Positions 36,063-44,419 of a DNA stretch of 64,000 nt are shown here, piece after piece. Positions within the stretch are counted from its first letter, which is position 1. Each line of letters begins with the position of its first letter. Both the position numbers and the translations under genes were made by a program. Location of the stretch: assembly GCA_036504595.1 (NCBI GenBank), contig DASXUX010000067.1, positions 248,001-312,000 of the forward strand. The letters are read 5' to 3'. This DNA comes from DASXUX01 sp036504595 (GTDB taxonomy: Bacteria > Planctomycetota > SZUA-567 > H5-PLA8). The notes under the pieces were generated by a model. The model was given only the letters and a program-made list of their open reading frames with translations, ran no database searches and was not told the origin of the DNA.

Positions 36063-37163
36063 ATGGCTGCTGATGCAAAAAGACCGGCACGCCGCTGGTT
36101 CGTGCATATCGAACTGACCCCGATCATCATTGTGCTAGCGGTTGCCGGCATCGGCTGGTTTGTCCATGACCAGTTTCAGAACTATCGACGGCGGGAAGCG
36201 CTGGTCGCGGCCAAACTGCGGGACGACCTGGAGGCCAAAGAGGCCGCGCTGCGTCAGGAGGAGGCGCGTGCGGATGCCGTGCGGCGCGAGACCGAGGCCA
36301 GTGCACGCAAGGACGCACTGGCGCGGGAAGCCCGGGTGCGCGCTGAATGGGAGCAGCGCCGCCAGGAACTGCTGAAGCAGTCGGAGGAACATCAGCAGAA
36401 AGTTGAAAACAAGATGCAGGCGTCCGACAACCAGTTGCATGCCGCGATTGCGGAGGCGATCCGCAACAAAGAGGATGCCGCGGCCCGGCGTACGCAGCAA
36501 TATATCCTGGCCACAAAGGAAACGTGCGCGACCATTTTGAAAGAAATTCGAGCGTTGGAGGCGAAGATCCTTGCTTGGGGCGAGCCCTACATAGGCCCGA
36601 CAAACCCTGCGCTGGATGCGCTGGGCCACCGCATCGGCATTGCGCAATCGGCGCTGCGCAAGCACTACCGCGAACTAAACGCTGCTGCCGGCAACGCCGA
36701 ACTGGAGCGGACGATCAACGACCAAATCCTTTCAGTGGAAGGCGAGCTGGCGTCGGCGCATTTCGAACGGCGGAAGCAGCAGCTTGTGCTTTACTCCGAA
36801 GGAAAGGATTCGGACACCAAGAAGCGGTTGGAGAGTGAGCTCATGGCCGCTCGGTTGCGGTTGGACGTGCTGACGACGGAACTGCAGCGCAGCGGCGACT
36901 TGCCGCTGCCGTACGCGCCGCTGCCACCGCCGCGGAACGCGCCTGAGAAAGCCGCAGTTGCGAAGAAAGAGCCGGTGCCGGAGGCTCCGCCGAAGCCGGC
37001 GACGCCGGAAACCGTCTACGTGTTGAAAAGCGGCAAACGTATTATTGCCGTGCGGTCGGTGGAGTCCGGCGATGCAATGACCGTGAAGACGGATGATGGT
37101 AAGTTTGTGACCATCGAAAAAAGCGATATCGAACGGACGGAGAAGGGCGAGCCGGACAAGTAG
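36063..37163 (+). CDS. Membrane coiled-coil paralog 3 of 5
   Basis: 366 residues. N-terminal ARRWFVHIELT signature, transmembrane helix (PIIIVLAVAGIGWFV), coiled coil (AKLRDDLEAKEAALRQEEARAD), a middle helical region with RTQQYILATKETCATILKEI, the block RLDVLTTELQRSGDLPLP, a Pro/Ala linker, and the C-terminal module TVYVLKSGKRIIAVRSVES-GDAMTVKTDDG-KFVTIEKSDIERTE plus a GEPDK tail. It is the most divergent in the ELRQ block. Only 14 bp separate it from paralog 2 and 32 bp from paralog 4. No functional motif beyond the shared ones. Confidence 0.73.
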   Translation: MAADAKRPARRWFVHIELTPIIIVLAVAGIGWFVHDQFQNYRRREALVAAKLRDDLEAKEAALRQEEARADAVRRETEASARKDALAREARVRAEWEQRRQELLKQSEEHQQKVENKMQASDNQLHAAIAEAIRNKEDAAARRTQQYILATKETCATILKEIRALEAKILAWGEPYIGPTNPALDALGHRIGIAQSALRKHYRELNAAAGNAELERTINDQILSVEGELASAHFERRKQQLVLYSEGKDSDTKKRLESELMAARLRLDVLTTELQRSGDLPLPYAPLPPPRNAPEKAAVAKKEPVPEAPPKPATPETVYVLKSGKRIIAVRSVESGDAMTVKTDDGKFVTIEKSDIERTEKGEPDK

Positions 37164-37195
37164 TTCGTTCAGTTGCGTTTTGGGCAGGTTCTTAG

Positions 37196-38482
37196 ATGGG
37201 GAACGCGATGAGCAGCGATACGGATTCCCCAGCCGTCCCCGAGAAAAAGAACGAGAACGTTCCCCCTCCCGCGGGCGCTCCGGTTGCGCCGGCGACGGTG
37301 AGTGCGCCGAAGTTCGCGTCTTCACGGGACCGATCCAATTGGTACGTGCATCTCGATCTGACGGCCGTGATCATCGTGCTGATCCTGTGCGGCATCGGAT
37401 ATCTGCTTAAACACCAGTATGATCTTTCGGCTGAGCGAGCCGCTGAAAATGAGAGGGTGCGTTTGGCGGAGCTCGAACGGCGGCAGGAGAAGGAGCGTGA
37501 AGAAGCCGCACTGGCTCGCCGAGAGGCCAGGGCGCGGGAGGAACTCGCGCGGGTGGATTCCGCGCGCCGCCTGGAAGAGTACCGCAAGAAACAGCATGAA
37601 CGGGAGCTGGCCGCGGACGCCTACAAAGCTCAACTGGAAGAAAAGCACGTGGAGGCAGAAGTCGAGCGCAGGAAGTTGGAGGCTGCAGCGCGCGAGGAGG
37701 AACGGAAGCAAAAAGCGAAGGTGATTGAAGCGACAAGAGCCGCGTACATCGAAGCCGCCCAGCAAGCCTTGGCGGCAGAGGCAAAGCTGGCCTTTCTGAT
37801 GGGCGATCCAGCGAATCCTGGCGAGCTGCCTGGCGGAACGGCAAGTATACGTGAGATAAAGCTGATTGCGCTGAAAAACAAGTCTGCCGGCGCTCAGAAG
37901 ATAGTGGATGGCCAACGCCAGCAGTTGGATTCGTTTCTGCAGGCCAAAGCCGTGTTTGAACCGACGGCTCGCGCGACCGGCATTTCAAAATACACGCCCG
38001 AAGAAGAGGCGAAGCTGCGTGAGAAATTGAGGGCCGCCGAATGGGAACTCGCGGACGCGCGGCGGCAGATGTGGATTCTCCTCCGTGCCCGGCGGACGTA
38101 CCACGATCAGGGCTCGCGGGAGACAGACGCGCTCTTTGAGACTGAACACCAGCAATTGCGCGCCGACCTGGAGGAGGCAAAGCGCAAGCGTGAGATTCTG
38201 GGAGAGGAACTGCGGCAGGCTGGGGAAGCCCCGCCAAGAATTGAACCTCCTTCGCAACGCGTCGGTGATATTCCCGCGGACAACTCGAAGGAGCCGCCGG
38301 CCACTGCGACTGACGCTCCGAAGCCTGTGACACCGACCACGACGTACACGATGAAGAACGGCAAACGAATCGTGGCGATCAAGAGCGTCGATGGCGGGGA
38401 TGTGATCACGATCAAGACCGATGCCGGCAAACTGATGACGCTCGACAAGAAAGATATTGAGAAGACGGAGGAACGAATGTAG
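37196..38482 (+). CDS. Membrane coiled-coil paralog 4 of 5
   Basis: 428 residues from ATG 37196; ATG 37208 (after GGGGA) is an equally plausible start. A Pro/Ala-rich cytoplasmic-type N-terminus of about 45 residues precedes SNWYVHLDLT and a transmembrane helix (VIIVLILCGIGYLLK). Then come HQYD, a long coiled coil (ENERVRLAELERRQEKEREEA), the block KAKVIEATRAAYIEAAQQAL, a second helical block ISKYTPEEEAKLREKLRAAE, the KREILGEELRQAGEAPP block, a linker, and the module TTYTMKNGKRIVAIKSVDG-GDVITIKTDAG-KLMTLDKKDIEKTE. It is closest to paralog 5 throughout, so these two are a recent duplication. Confidence 0.74.
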   Translation: MGNAMSSDTDSPAVPEKKNENVPPPAGAPVAPATVSAPKFASSRDRSNWYVHLDLTAVIIVLILCGIGYLLKHQYDLSAERAAENERVRLAELERRQEKEREEAALARREARAREELARVDSARRLEEYRKKQHERELAADAYKAQLEEKHVEAEVERRKLEAAAREEERKQKAKVIEATRAAYIEAAQQALAAEAKLAFLMGDPANPGELPGGTASIREIKLIALKNKSAGAQKIVDGQRQQLDSFLQAKAVFEPTARATGISKYTPEEEAKLREKLRAAEWELADARRQMWILLRARRTYHDQGSRETDALFETEHQQLRADLEEAKRKREILGEELRQAGEAPPRIEPPSQRVGDIPADNSKEPPATATDAPKPVTPTTTYTMKNGKRIVAIKSVDGGDVITIKTDAGKLMTLDKKDIEKTEERM

Positions 38483-38634
38483 CCGAGTATCGCCGTACGT
38501 TTTCTCTGGTCCGAGGTGCAGCGCCACGGTATGGTATTCCGATTAACGAAAGCCATTCAGGGTCCGGTGGCTGAACGCTACCGCGGGCGCTCGGCGGGCC
38601 ACCCGCGGCAAACGCCGAAAGAGGAGCACGACCT

Positions 38635-39966
38635 GTGTCGAACGAGAACGCGCCTCCCGCAGAACCCAGGAAAGACAAAACCGCACCGGCTGCAGCCGAC
38701 GTTCCGGCGGCTTCAGGCCCGAGCGGATCGCCCCAACTGGCGCCCGCCTCGCAGGGGGGCATGACGCCGGCGCGGTCTCGTGCGAACTGGTACGTGCAGC
38801 TCGATCTAACGGTCGTCATCATCCTGCTGGTCCTTTGCGTGATCGTCTTCCTTATCAAGCACCAGTATGACGTTTCCGCGCGCGAAGCGGCCGCAAAGGA
38901 GAAAGCGCAACTGCTGGAGCTGGCGCGGCAGGATGAGAGGCAGCGCGAAGACGCCGCTCTGGCGCGCAAAGAGGGCAAGGCCCGAGAAGATGCGGCGCGC
39001 GCGGACGCTGCCCGGCGTTTGGAAGAGTATCGCAAGGCGCAGAAGGAGCGCGAGGCCGCCGCCGAACAGTTCCAGGCAACCACTGCGAAGCGCGCTGCCG
39101 ACGCCGAAGCTGCACGCAAGAAAGAGCTGGATGATGCGAGAGAGGAAGAGCGAAAGCAGAAAGCGAAGGTGATCGAAGCGACGAAGGCGGCGTACGTCGA
39201 AGCGGCGAAGGACGTCTTGACGATGGAGGCGCGGCTGGCGATACTGACCGGCGATACGTCCTCTCCGCCCACGCCGCCTTCTCCTGCCACGACGGCGGCA
39301 GAACAAGCAACAACGGCCAGCGCGCGGGCCACGCAGTTGATCGCTTACAAAAACAAAGCTGCCGGCGCGCAGAAGACGGCGGGGATGTTGCGCGAGCAAC
39401 TGGAGGCGCTGAGAGCAAACCGGGCGGCGTTCACAGCGACGTCCCGCGCGACCGGTGTGTCGAAATACAGCCGCGAAGAAGAAGCTAAGCTGCGCGAAAA
39501 ACTTGAGGCCGCCGAGCGCGAACTGTCCGAGTCGCGACGCCAAATGCTGAATCTCATCAGCGTGCGCCGGACGCGCCGCGACGTGAGCACGCCCGAGTTG
39601 GATGCGCTGTTGGCACGGGAACAGCAGCAGTGGCTGGCTGAGCTTGACGAAGTCAAACGCAAGCGGGACGGGTTCGCCGAAGAATTGCGGCAGGCCGGGG
39701 AAATTCCGCCGAAGGTCGAGCTGCCGCCCCCACCGCCGCCTGTTGTCGAGACGCCGCCAACGCCAGTACCCGAGGTCAAGAAGCCCGGGCCAACTGAAGC
39801 CCCAAAGCCTCCGCCGCCGCCAACGACGTACACGCTAAAGGACGGCAAGCGCATCGTGTCCGTCCGAAGCGTCGATGGTGGAGACGTGATTACGGTCAAG
39901 ACTGAAAATGGCAAGCTGATGACGCTCGACAAGAAGGATATTGAGAAGACCGAGGAAGGGAAGTAG
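38635..39966 (+). CDS. Membrane coiled-coil paralog 5 of 5
   Basis: 443 residues with a GTG start after GAGGAG. Pro/Ala-rich N-terminus of 45 residues, ANWYVQLDLT, transmembrane helix (VVIILLVLCVIVFLI), KHQYDV, long coiled coil (KEKAQLLELARQDERQREDA), KAKVIEATKAAYVEAAKDVL, VSKYSREEEAKLREKLEAAE, the KRDGFAEELRQAGEIPP block, a polyproline linker and the module TTYTLKDGKRIVSVRSVDG-GDVITVKTENG-KLMTLDKKDIEKTE. It shares more than half of its visible blocks with paralog 4. The 152-bp gap before it is the longest in the cluster. The cluster ends here; a 16-bp-stem hairpin follows at 40013. Confidence 0.74.
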   Translation: MSNENAPPAEPRKDKTAPAAADVPAASGPSGSPQLAPASQGGMTPARSRANWYVQLDLTVVIILLVLCVIVFLIKHQYDVSAREAAAKEKAQLLELARQDERQREDAALARKEGKAREDAARADAARRLEEYRKAQKEREAAAEQFQATTAKRAADAEAARKKELDDAREEERKQKAKVIEATKAAYVEAAKDVLTMEARLAILTGDTSSPPTPPSPATTAAEQATTASARATQLIAYKNKAAGAQKTAGMLREQLEALRANRAAFTATSRATGVSKYSREEEAKLREKLEAAERELSESRRQMLNLISVRRTRRDVSTPELDALLAREQQQWLAELDEVKRKRDGFAEELRQAGEIPPKVELPPPPPPVVETPPTPVPEVKKPGPTEAPKPPPPPTTYTLKDGKRIVSVRSVDGGDVITVKTENGKLMTLDKKDIEKTEEGK

Positions 39967-40012
39967 TCAGTAGCCAGTAGCGAGCAGTCTGGTTTCGCCA
40001 GCGTTTATGCGG

Positions 40013-40055
40013 CACTGGCACGCGCCCGCAGAAAAGACACGGGCGCGTGCCAGTG
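40013..40055. other. Long hairpin between convergent genes
   Basis: CACTGGCACGCGCCCG and CGGGCGCGTGCCAGTG form a perfect 16-bp stem with an 11-base loop, between the end of paralog 5 and the convergent cyclase-like gene. It could serve as a bidirectional terminator, though there is no T-tract, or be a member of the GGCACGGGC repeat group. Confidence 0.6.
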
Positions 40056-40099
40056 GCACCACAGCACACAATCTGAATTCTGCGTTCTGAATTCTGAAC

Positions 40100-41248
40100 T
40101 TATCTGCCTTCGCGTCCGGCGCCGCCTTCTAGGAACATGGGCAGGTAGCGATAGGGCAATTCGAGCGATAACACCGAGAGCGCGACGAAAACGCCGCCGT
40201 ACGAATCGTTCCAGCCGCCGTCGGCGCTCTGAGACTTGACCAGCGTTTCGGACATGCTGCCGTACCACCTGTTCCATTCGACGCCGCCGTGCTGAAAGAT
40301 CGCCAGCGAAGCGTAGAAGATCGAATAGGCGTACCAGCCGCCGAAGCTGTTCTCGTTATTGCGGTCCGGCATCTGGCTCATGATGTTGCGGATGCCCTTC
40401 TCGTACTTGGGATCGGTGTGCAGGCCCAGCGCGCCGAGCATGTACATGCCCGCGCCCGTGGTGGCAATCGACCCGCCGGCTCCGCCGCCGCGCGCGTGCC
40501 AGTTGTACGCATACCAGCCGGCGTCGTTGGTCATCGCCAGCAGGTATTTCTTGGCTTTCTCGATGATCTGCGTGCGCACCGGAACGCCGCAGGAATCGGC
40601 GGTGCGCAGCGCGGTGACCTGCATGACCGCGATCGCACCGGAGCCGTCGTCATTGAGCGCTCCGTTGGGCGAACTGTTCCAGCCGCCGTATTGGTTCTGG
40701 CAGCCTTCGATCACGCGGACAGCGCGCTGAAGCGCCTCACGGACGCGCCCAGCCAGGCCCTCATCGCGGATCATGCCGTGGACTTGCGCGAGGAACTGCG
40801 TGGAGTAGCCGTGGCCGTACATTCCCGACGGGCCGAAGGAAGCGCCCTCCGAAATGAAGCCGTTCTTGGCGCAGCAGCGCAAGACGTAGTCGAGCGCGGT
40901 GTTGATGTTGCGGGAGTACTCCCCTTCGTTCGGCGTGCTTCCGGCCGCAAGCCAGGCCAGCCCCGCCAGCGCGGTCGCGGCGCACGCATACGACGACTTG
41001 ATGCTGCCATCTTTGCTTTGATTGTGCGCGAGCCACTGGCAGCCTTTGTTAATGGCTTTTTCGACTCTTTCGCTGATTTCGGGATCGGTGCTTGGCGGCG
41101 CTTTGGGGTCGGCTTCGGCGCCTATGGCCAGCGGCGCCAGGACGAGCAGGACAGACGCGAGGACGCGAAGAGCCGGGGACGCGAAGACGCGGGGACGAAG
41201 AGAGACAGTGACTCCAGACTCCAGACTTCCAGACTCTAGACTCGTCAT
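40100..41248 (-). CDS. Secreted squalene-cyclase/prenyltransferase-like alpha-alpha barrel protein
   Basis: About 382 residues from ATG 41248. Residues after the leader contain repeated helical pairs with the GCQWLAHNQSKDGSI, CQNQYGGWN, GWYAYNWHA, SFGGWYAYSIFYASLAIFQ and SQSADGGWNDSYGG motifs, typical of terpene-cyclase-type barrels (QxxxGxW repeats). Catalytic DxDD is not evident, so it may bind rather than cyclise, as many exported planctomycete-type homologs are thought to. The first about 30 codons (SLESGSLESGV, then RPRVFASPALRVLAS) are made of two different dispersed DNA repeat words, yet supply the signal peptide. sixA lies just upstream on the same strand (17 bp). Confidence 0.75.
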   Translation of the reverse strand: MTSLESGSLESGVTVSLRPRVFASPALRVLASVLLVLAPLAIGAEADPKAPPSTDPEISERVEKAINKGCQWLAHNQSKDGSIKSSYACAATALAGLAWLAAGSTPNEGEYSRNINTALDYVLRCCAKNGFISEGASFGPSGMYGHGYSTQFLAQVHGMIRDEGLAGRVREALQRAVRVIEGCQNQYGGWNSSPNGALNDDGSGAIAVMQVTALRTADSCGVPVRTQIIEKAKKYLLAMTNDAGWYAYNWHARGGGAGGSIATTGAGMYMLGALGLHTDPKYEKGIRNIMSQMPDRNNENSFGGWYAYSIFYASLAIFQHGGVEWNRWYGSMSETLVKSQSADGGWNDSYGGVFVALSVLSLELPYRYLPMFLEGGAGREGR

Positions 41249-41265
41249 CGCCGTTCCCCCGCTCA

Positions 41266-41754
41266 CTACTCTTTCAATATATCATGCGGCGCAAGAAGCC
41301 AGATCAACTTCATCCCTCCAAAGGTAAAACTTCCCTGGAGGAATGCTATTCCGGCTTTCTTCAACCCATGGTAATGCTCGGAGTCACCGATGAGCGTTCC
41401 AATAATGTCGCCGCAGTCCGGTTCGTGGCCCACGAGCATGAGCTTCTCGGGTAGCGCGTCTCCAGGTGTGGCCAACGACGCTTTCAACGACTTCAAATGG
41501 GCTCCGCACGCCAGCGCGTCGATGGTTTTGACTTTCACATTGAGCACTTTGCCTGCGATTTCGGCGGTCTGATGAGCGCGCACGTACGGACTGGAGAAGA
41601 TCGCGTCAACGTCGAGCTTCTTTTCTTTCTTCAGAACAGCGATTATTTCACGCACGCGCTCATTGCCCTTTTCGGTAAGCGGGCGGGTCTCGTCCGGACC
41701 GTCCCACTCATTCCGTTCGGCGGCGATACCGTGGCGCATGATGTAAAGTTGCAC
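41266..41754 (-). CDS. sixA: SixA-type phosphohistidine phosphatase
   Basis: 162 residues. Histidine phosphatase (phosphoglycerate-mutase-like) fold with the RHG catalytic motif at 7-9 (LYIMRHG), ETRPLTEKGNERV, SSPYVRAHQTAEI and the second catalytic His in MLVGHEPDC. The short length and these blocks are those of SixA, which dephosphorylates phosphohistidine in HPt domains or PTS proteins. A kinase/regulator pair exists elsewhere in the window but there is no direct link. It is followed closely on the same strand by the cyclase-like gene. Confidence 0.9.
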   Translation of the reverse strand: MQLYIMRHGIAAERNEWDGPDETRPLTEKGNERVREIIAVLKKEKKLDVDAIFSSPYVRAHQTAEIAGKVLNVKVKTIDALACGAHLKSLKASLATPGDALPEKLMLVGHEPDCGDIIGTLIGDSEHYHGLKKAGIAFLQGSFTFGGMKLIWLLAPHDILKE

Positions 41755-41853
41755 GAGAACCTCGCTGTGACGCCGGCTTTCCGTTGACTCCAGACTCCCA
41801 GACTCCAGACTCTAGACTGCCGTTAGCAACGTATATACCAAGGGACGTGCGGC

Positions 41854-43317
41854 ATGAAACGACTATTTCGCCTGACTCTGGCAGCGCTTCTGGCATGCGG
41901 GCTCGCCGCCGAAGAAGACGTCGTCATCGTCCGGCGCCCGCCGCCAGAAGAGATTGCGCGGCTGGCGGGGAAGCTGCGCAGCAAAGATTTGCAGGAAGTG
42001 CGTGCCGCCGTGATCGCGCTGGCTCAAACGCACGCGCCCCAAGCTCAGGAACCTCTTTGGAAACTCTACGCTGAAGGCGAGCCGCAGCGGCGGTTGATGG
42101 CGCTGCGCGGGATTGGGCGGCTGGGGATACGCGGCCAGGAGGCTTCCTTGCAGCAAGTGGCGCTGGCCGAACACTGGCAGGCGCTGCGGCTGGCCGCAGT
42201 CGATGAACTGGCCCGCATCGAAACGAGCGAAAAAGCCGTGCCACGCTTTATCGCGGTGCTCAAGGACGAGAAAAGTGGTGTGATCTTCCGTTGGCGAGCG
42301 ACGCAGGCGCTGGCTCGGCTGGGCGGCAAGCTGGCGCTGGAGACGCTCACCCAGTTGCTGCAGTCGCCGGATAGCGAGCTTGCGATCGCTGCCGCGGAGG
42401 GGCTGGGGCTGTTGGGCGATCAAAGCGTCGTGCCTGTGCTTGTGGCGGGGCTCAATACGAACGACGCCGAACTGAAGCCGGCGCTTGCGGACGCGTTGGA
42501 GCGGCTGACGGGCGAATTCTTCCGCTACGATTTGGTGCGTTGGACCACGTGGATCAAGGAACACACGGCGCCGGAGATCAGGGTAGCGCCGGCCTCCGTG
42601 CCGGCCGGCAAAGAAGCCACCACGAGTTCGACCGGCAGGGACGCTGGCTCTACCGCTCAAGACGAATACCTGACGCCGCCGCAGTTCGCTGCACCAAAGG
42701 GCTTGGACGTGGTGATCGTCTTCGACACAACCGCGAGCATGCTGCACATGTGGCCGCAGCTTGGCGGAGCGATCGACGCGGTGGTGGCGGAACTGATCAA
42801 ACAGGAGCCGTCGCTGCGATTGGGCATGGTGCGGTATCGCGCGCCGATCCCGGAGCGCACGCTGAATTATGTGACGAAAGCCCGTCCGTTCACGCGAAGA
42901 TACGAGGCTTTTCGCACGGAGATGCTCGACGCCAGCTTCGGCGGCAATTCGGGCGGACTGCATCTGGGCTTGGAGCACGCACTGAAAAACATGAACTGGC
43001 GCGCGGACGCCCGCAAACTGGTGCTGCTGGTCGGAGACACCTCACCGCCCGAAGGCGGCGTGCCGCTGTGTCAGCGAATGATCGTCGAAGCGTGGCAAAT
43101 GGACGGCGTGCTGGTAAACGTGCTGTACGTGCGGTCCAGCCACGGCGAAGAACATAGGGACAACTATCGCGCGCTGGCGGCCAGCGGTCCCGGCCGTCTT
43201 TATGAATACAACAAAGCCGAAAAGCATCTGGTGGAACTGAGCGCTCAGCGCGTGGACGTGCGCCAAAGCGAACTGCCGGAAGACACCGCGCGGAAGTGGC
43301 TTGCCCCACGCCGTTGA
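41854..43317 (+). CDS. Exported HEAT-repeat plus VWA-domain protein
   Basis: 487 residues; signal peptide MKRLFRLTLAALLACGLAAEE. HEAT/PBS-lyase-type repeats span about 30-220 (EVRAAVIALAQTHAP, RRLMALRGIGRLGIRGQ, ALETLTQLLQSPDSELAIAAAEGLGLLGD). The VWA domain is about 283-487 with MIDAS residues D291, T293 and S295 in FDTTASM, and LLVGDTSPPEGG. It probably binds a metal-dependent protein ligand at the cell surface. The linker (about 243-268) is encoded by a dispersed palindromic element, here split: VAPASVPAG, then a KEATTSST insertion, then GRDAGST. Divergent from sixA. Confidence 0.85.
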   Translation: MKRLFRLTLAALLACGLAAEEDVVIVRRPPPEEIARLAGKLRSKDLQEVRAAVIALAQTHAPQAQEPLWKLYAEGEPQRRLMALRGIGRLGIRGQEASLQQVALAEHWQALRLAAVDELARIETSEKAVPRFIAVLKDEKSGVIFRWRATQALARLGGKLALETLTQLLQSPDSELAIAAAEGLGLLGDQSVVPVLVAGLNTNDAELKPALADALERLTGEFFRYDLVRWTTWIKEHTAPEIRVAPASVPAGKEATTSSTGRDAGSTAQDEYLTPPQFAAPKGLDVVIVFDTTASMLHMWPQLGGAIDAVVAELIKQEPSLRLGMVRYRAPIPERTLNYVTKARPFTRRYEAFRTEMLDASFGGNSGGLHLGLEHALKNMNWRADARKLVLLVGDTSPPEGGVPLCQRMIVEAWQMDGVLVNVLYVRSSHGEEHRDNYRALAASGPGRLYEYNKAEKHLVELSAQRVDVRQSELPEDTARKWLAPRR

Positions 43318-43639
43318 TGTGGCACGGGCAGCCGTAGTTCGTTGTTGGCTGCCCGTGGCGGAGGCGACTAGAACCGCGACCGTAAGGGAGCGGCCAGAGT
43401 CGTCCAGACACCAGACCACCAGACACCACTCACCAAGTACTGTTCACCAACCCCAAATCTGCATTGGACATATTTCGTATATATCTATAATGAACTACCC
43501 GTTGTGGGGGTGCCCTCTCAAAAAATAGTGTTTGGCCGTAGTTAGGGGACGCTGAAAGAGGGTCTTAAGAAACAGTCATTAGGGGCTTGGAATCGGCTAC
43601 CCAGCAGATTCCGCGCCCTTGTTTTTTGGGAGACAGGAC
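43318..43639. other. Intergenic region (322 bp) with repeats, a strong promoter and a long leader
   Basis: 43319-43359 is a GGCACGGGCAGCC...GGCTGCCCGTGGC hairpin. 43371-43394 is the AACCGCGACCGTAAGGGAG element. 43395-43430 has CCAGACACCAGACCACCAGA words. A strong promoter lies at 43464-43491, followed by a leader of about 140 bases with possible GGGGGTGCCCTC pairing. No gene is seen. Confidence 0.65.
43464..43491 (+). promoter_or_regulatory. Near-perfect sigma70 promoter for the coiled-coil/lipoprotein pair
   Basis: TTGGAC (43464-43469), 16-bp spacer, TATAAT (43486-43491) in a locally AT-rich stretch. It is the best-matching promoter in the window, about 150 bp before the ATG at 43640, suggesting high expression and a long 5' leader. 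Confidence 0.75.
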
Positions 43640-44419
43640 ATGGCCGATGAACCGACGGTGAAGTATCAGCATGGTGGGGCGTTGCAGCCAGCAGCAGCGC
43701 CGAGTCCAACGTTCATGCAGGCGCTGGTGATTGGAATTCCGGCAGCGGTTCTGGCGCTCCTGATTGCGGTGGGCGTATCGTATGCGATTTTGAACTCTGT
43801 GAACACTTCAACCAAAGAAGAAGTGACGAAGGCTTATAAGGATGCGATCGCCGAGCAGGACCGGCAGACGGTCGAGAAGTTCAAGGCTGCCGAGGCGGAA
43901 AACGCGAAGCTGAAGAAGGAGATCGCTGACACCAACGAGAAGATCAAGGCGTTGGACGACGCGAAGGAAAAGGTCACCAAGAGCCTGGAAAGCGTGGCCA
44001 AGGGTTTGACGGAAGTCACGACGACGTTCAAGTCCTTTGAAGAAGGCCAGAAGACGATGGACAAGACCCAGAACCAGGACATCGCCAAGAACGCGGCGGA
44101 CATCCATACGGTCGAAACGAAGGTCAAGTACGTCGAAGACCGCCTGAAGAAACTCGATGACCTGGATGCCGCGGTCAATGGCCTGAAGAACGACACGACC
44201 AATCTGAAGGGCGAATGTGCGGCTCTGCGCAAAGACGTCGTTGGATTGGGCGACCGGCAGAAAGTCACTGAACAGGATCTGACCGACTTGGATAACCGTG
44301 CGCGCATGTTCCAGCTCCGTGTGCTGGCCGCTCGCGCCCGCGAGGCCGCCCTGGACGCGCGGAAATTGGACCTGAAGAATCTCTTGTCGAAACTTGATGA
44401 TGTGGAGGACAAAAAGTAA
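43640..44419 (+). CDS. Single-pass membrane protein with long coiled coil
   Basis: 259 residues from ATG 43640, after GGGAGACAGG. A 30-residue N-terminus is followed by one transmembrane helix at about 33-57 (MQALVIGIPAAVLALLIAVGVSYAIL). Then comes an almost uninterrupted coiled coil to the end (FKAAEAENAKLKKEIADTNE, KTMDKTQNQDIAKNAADIHT, LKNDTTNLKGECAALRKDVV). The phase pattern resembles Lpp- or t-SNARE-like rods. The stop TAA overlaps the ATG of the lipoprotein gene (TAATG), so the two are translationally coupled and likely form an inner membrane to outer membrane pair. The strong promoter suggests an abundant structural component. Confidence 0.78.
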   Translation: MADEPTVKYQHGGALQPAAAPSPTFMQALVIGIPAAVLALLIAVGVSYAILNSVNTSTKEEVTKAYKDAIAEQDRQTVEKFKAAEAENAKLKKEIADTNEKIKALDDAKEKVTKSLESVAKGLTEVTTTFKSFEEGQKTMDKTQNQDIAKNAADIHTVETKVKYVEDRLKKLDDLDAAVNGLKNDTTNLKGECAALRKDVVGLGDRQKVTEQDLTDLDNRARMFQLRVLAARAREAALDARKLDLKNLLSKLDDVEDKK

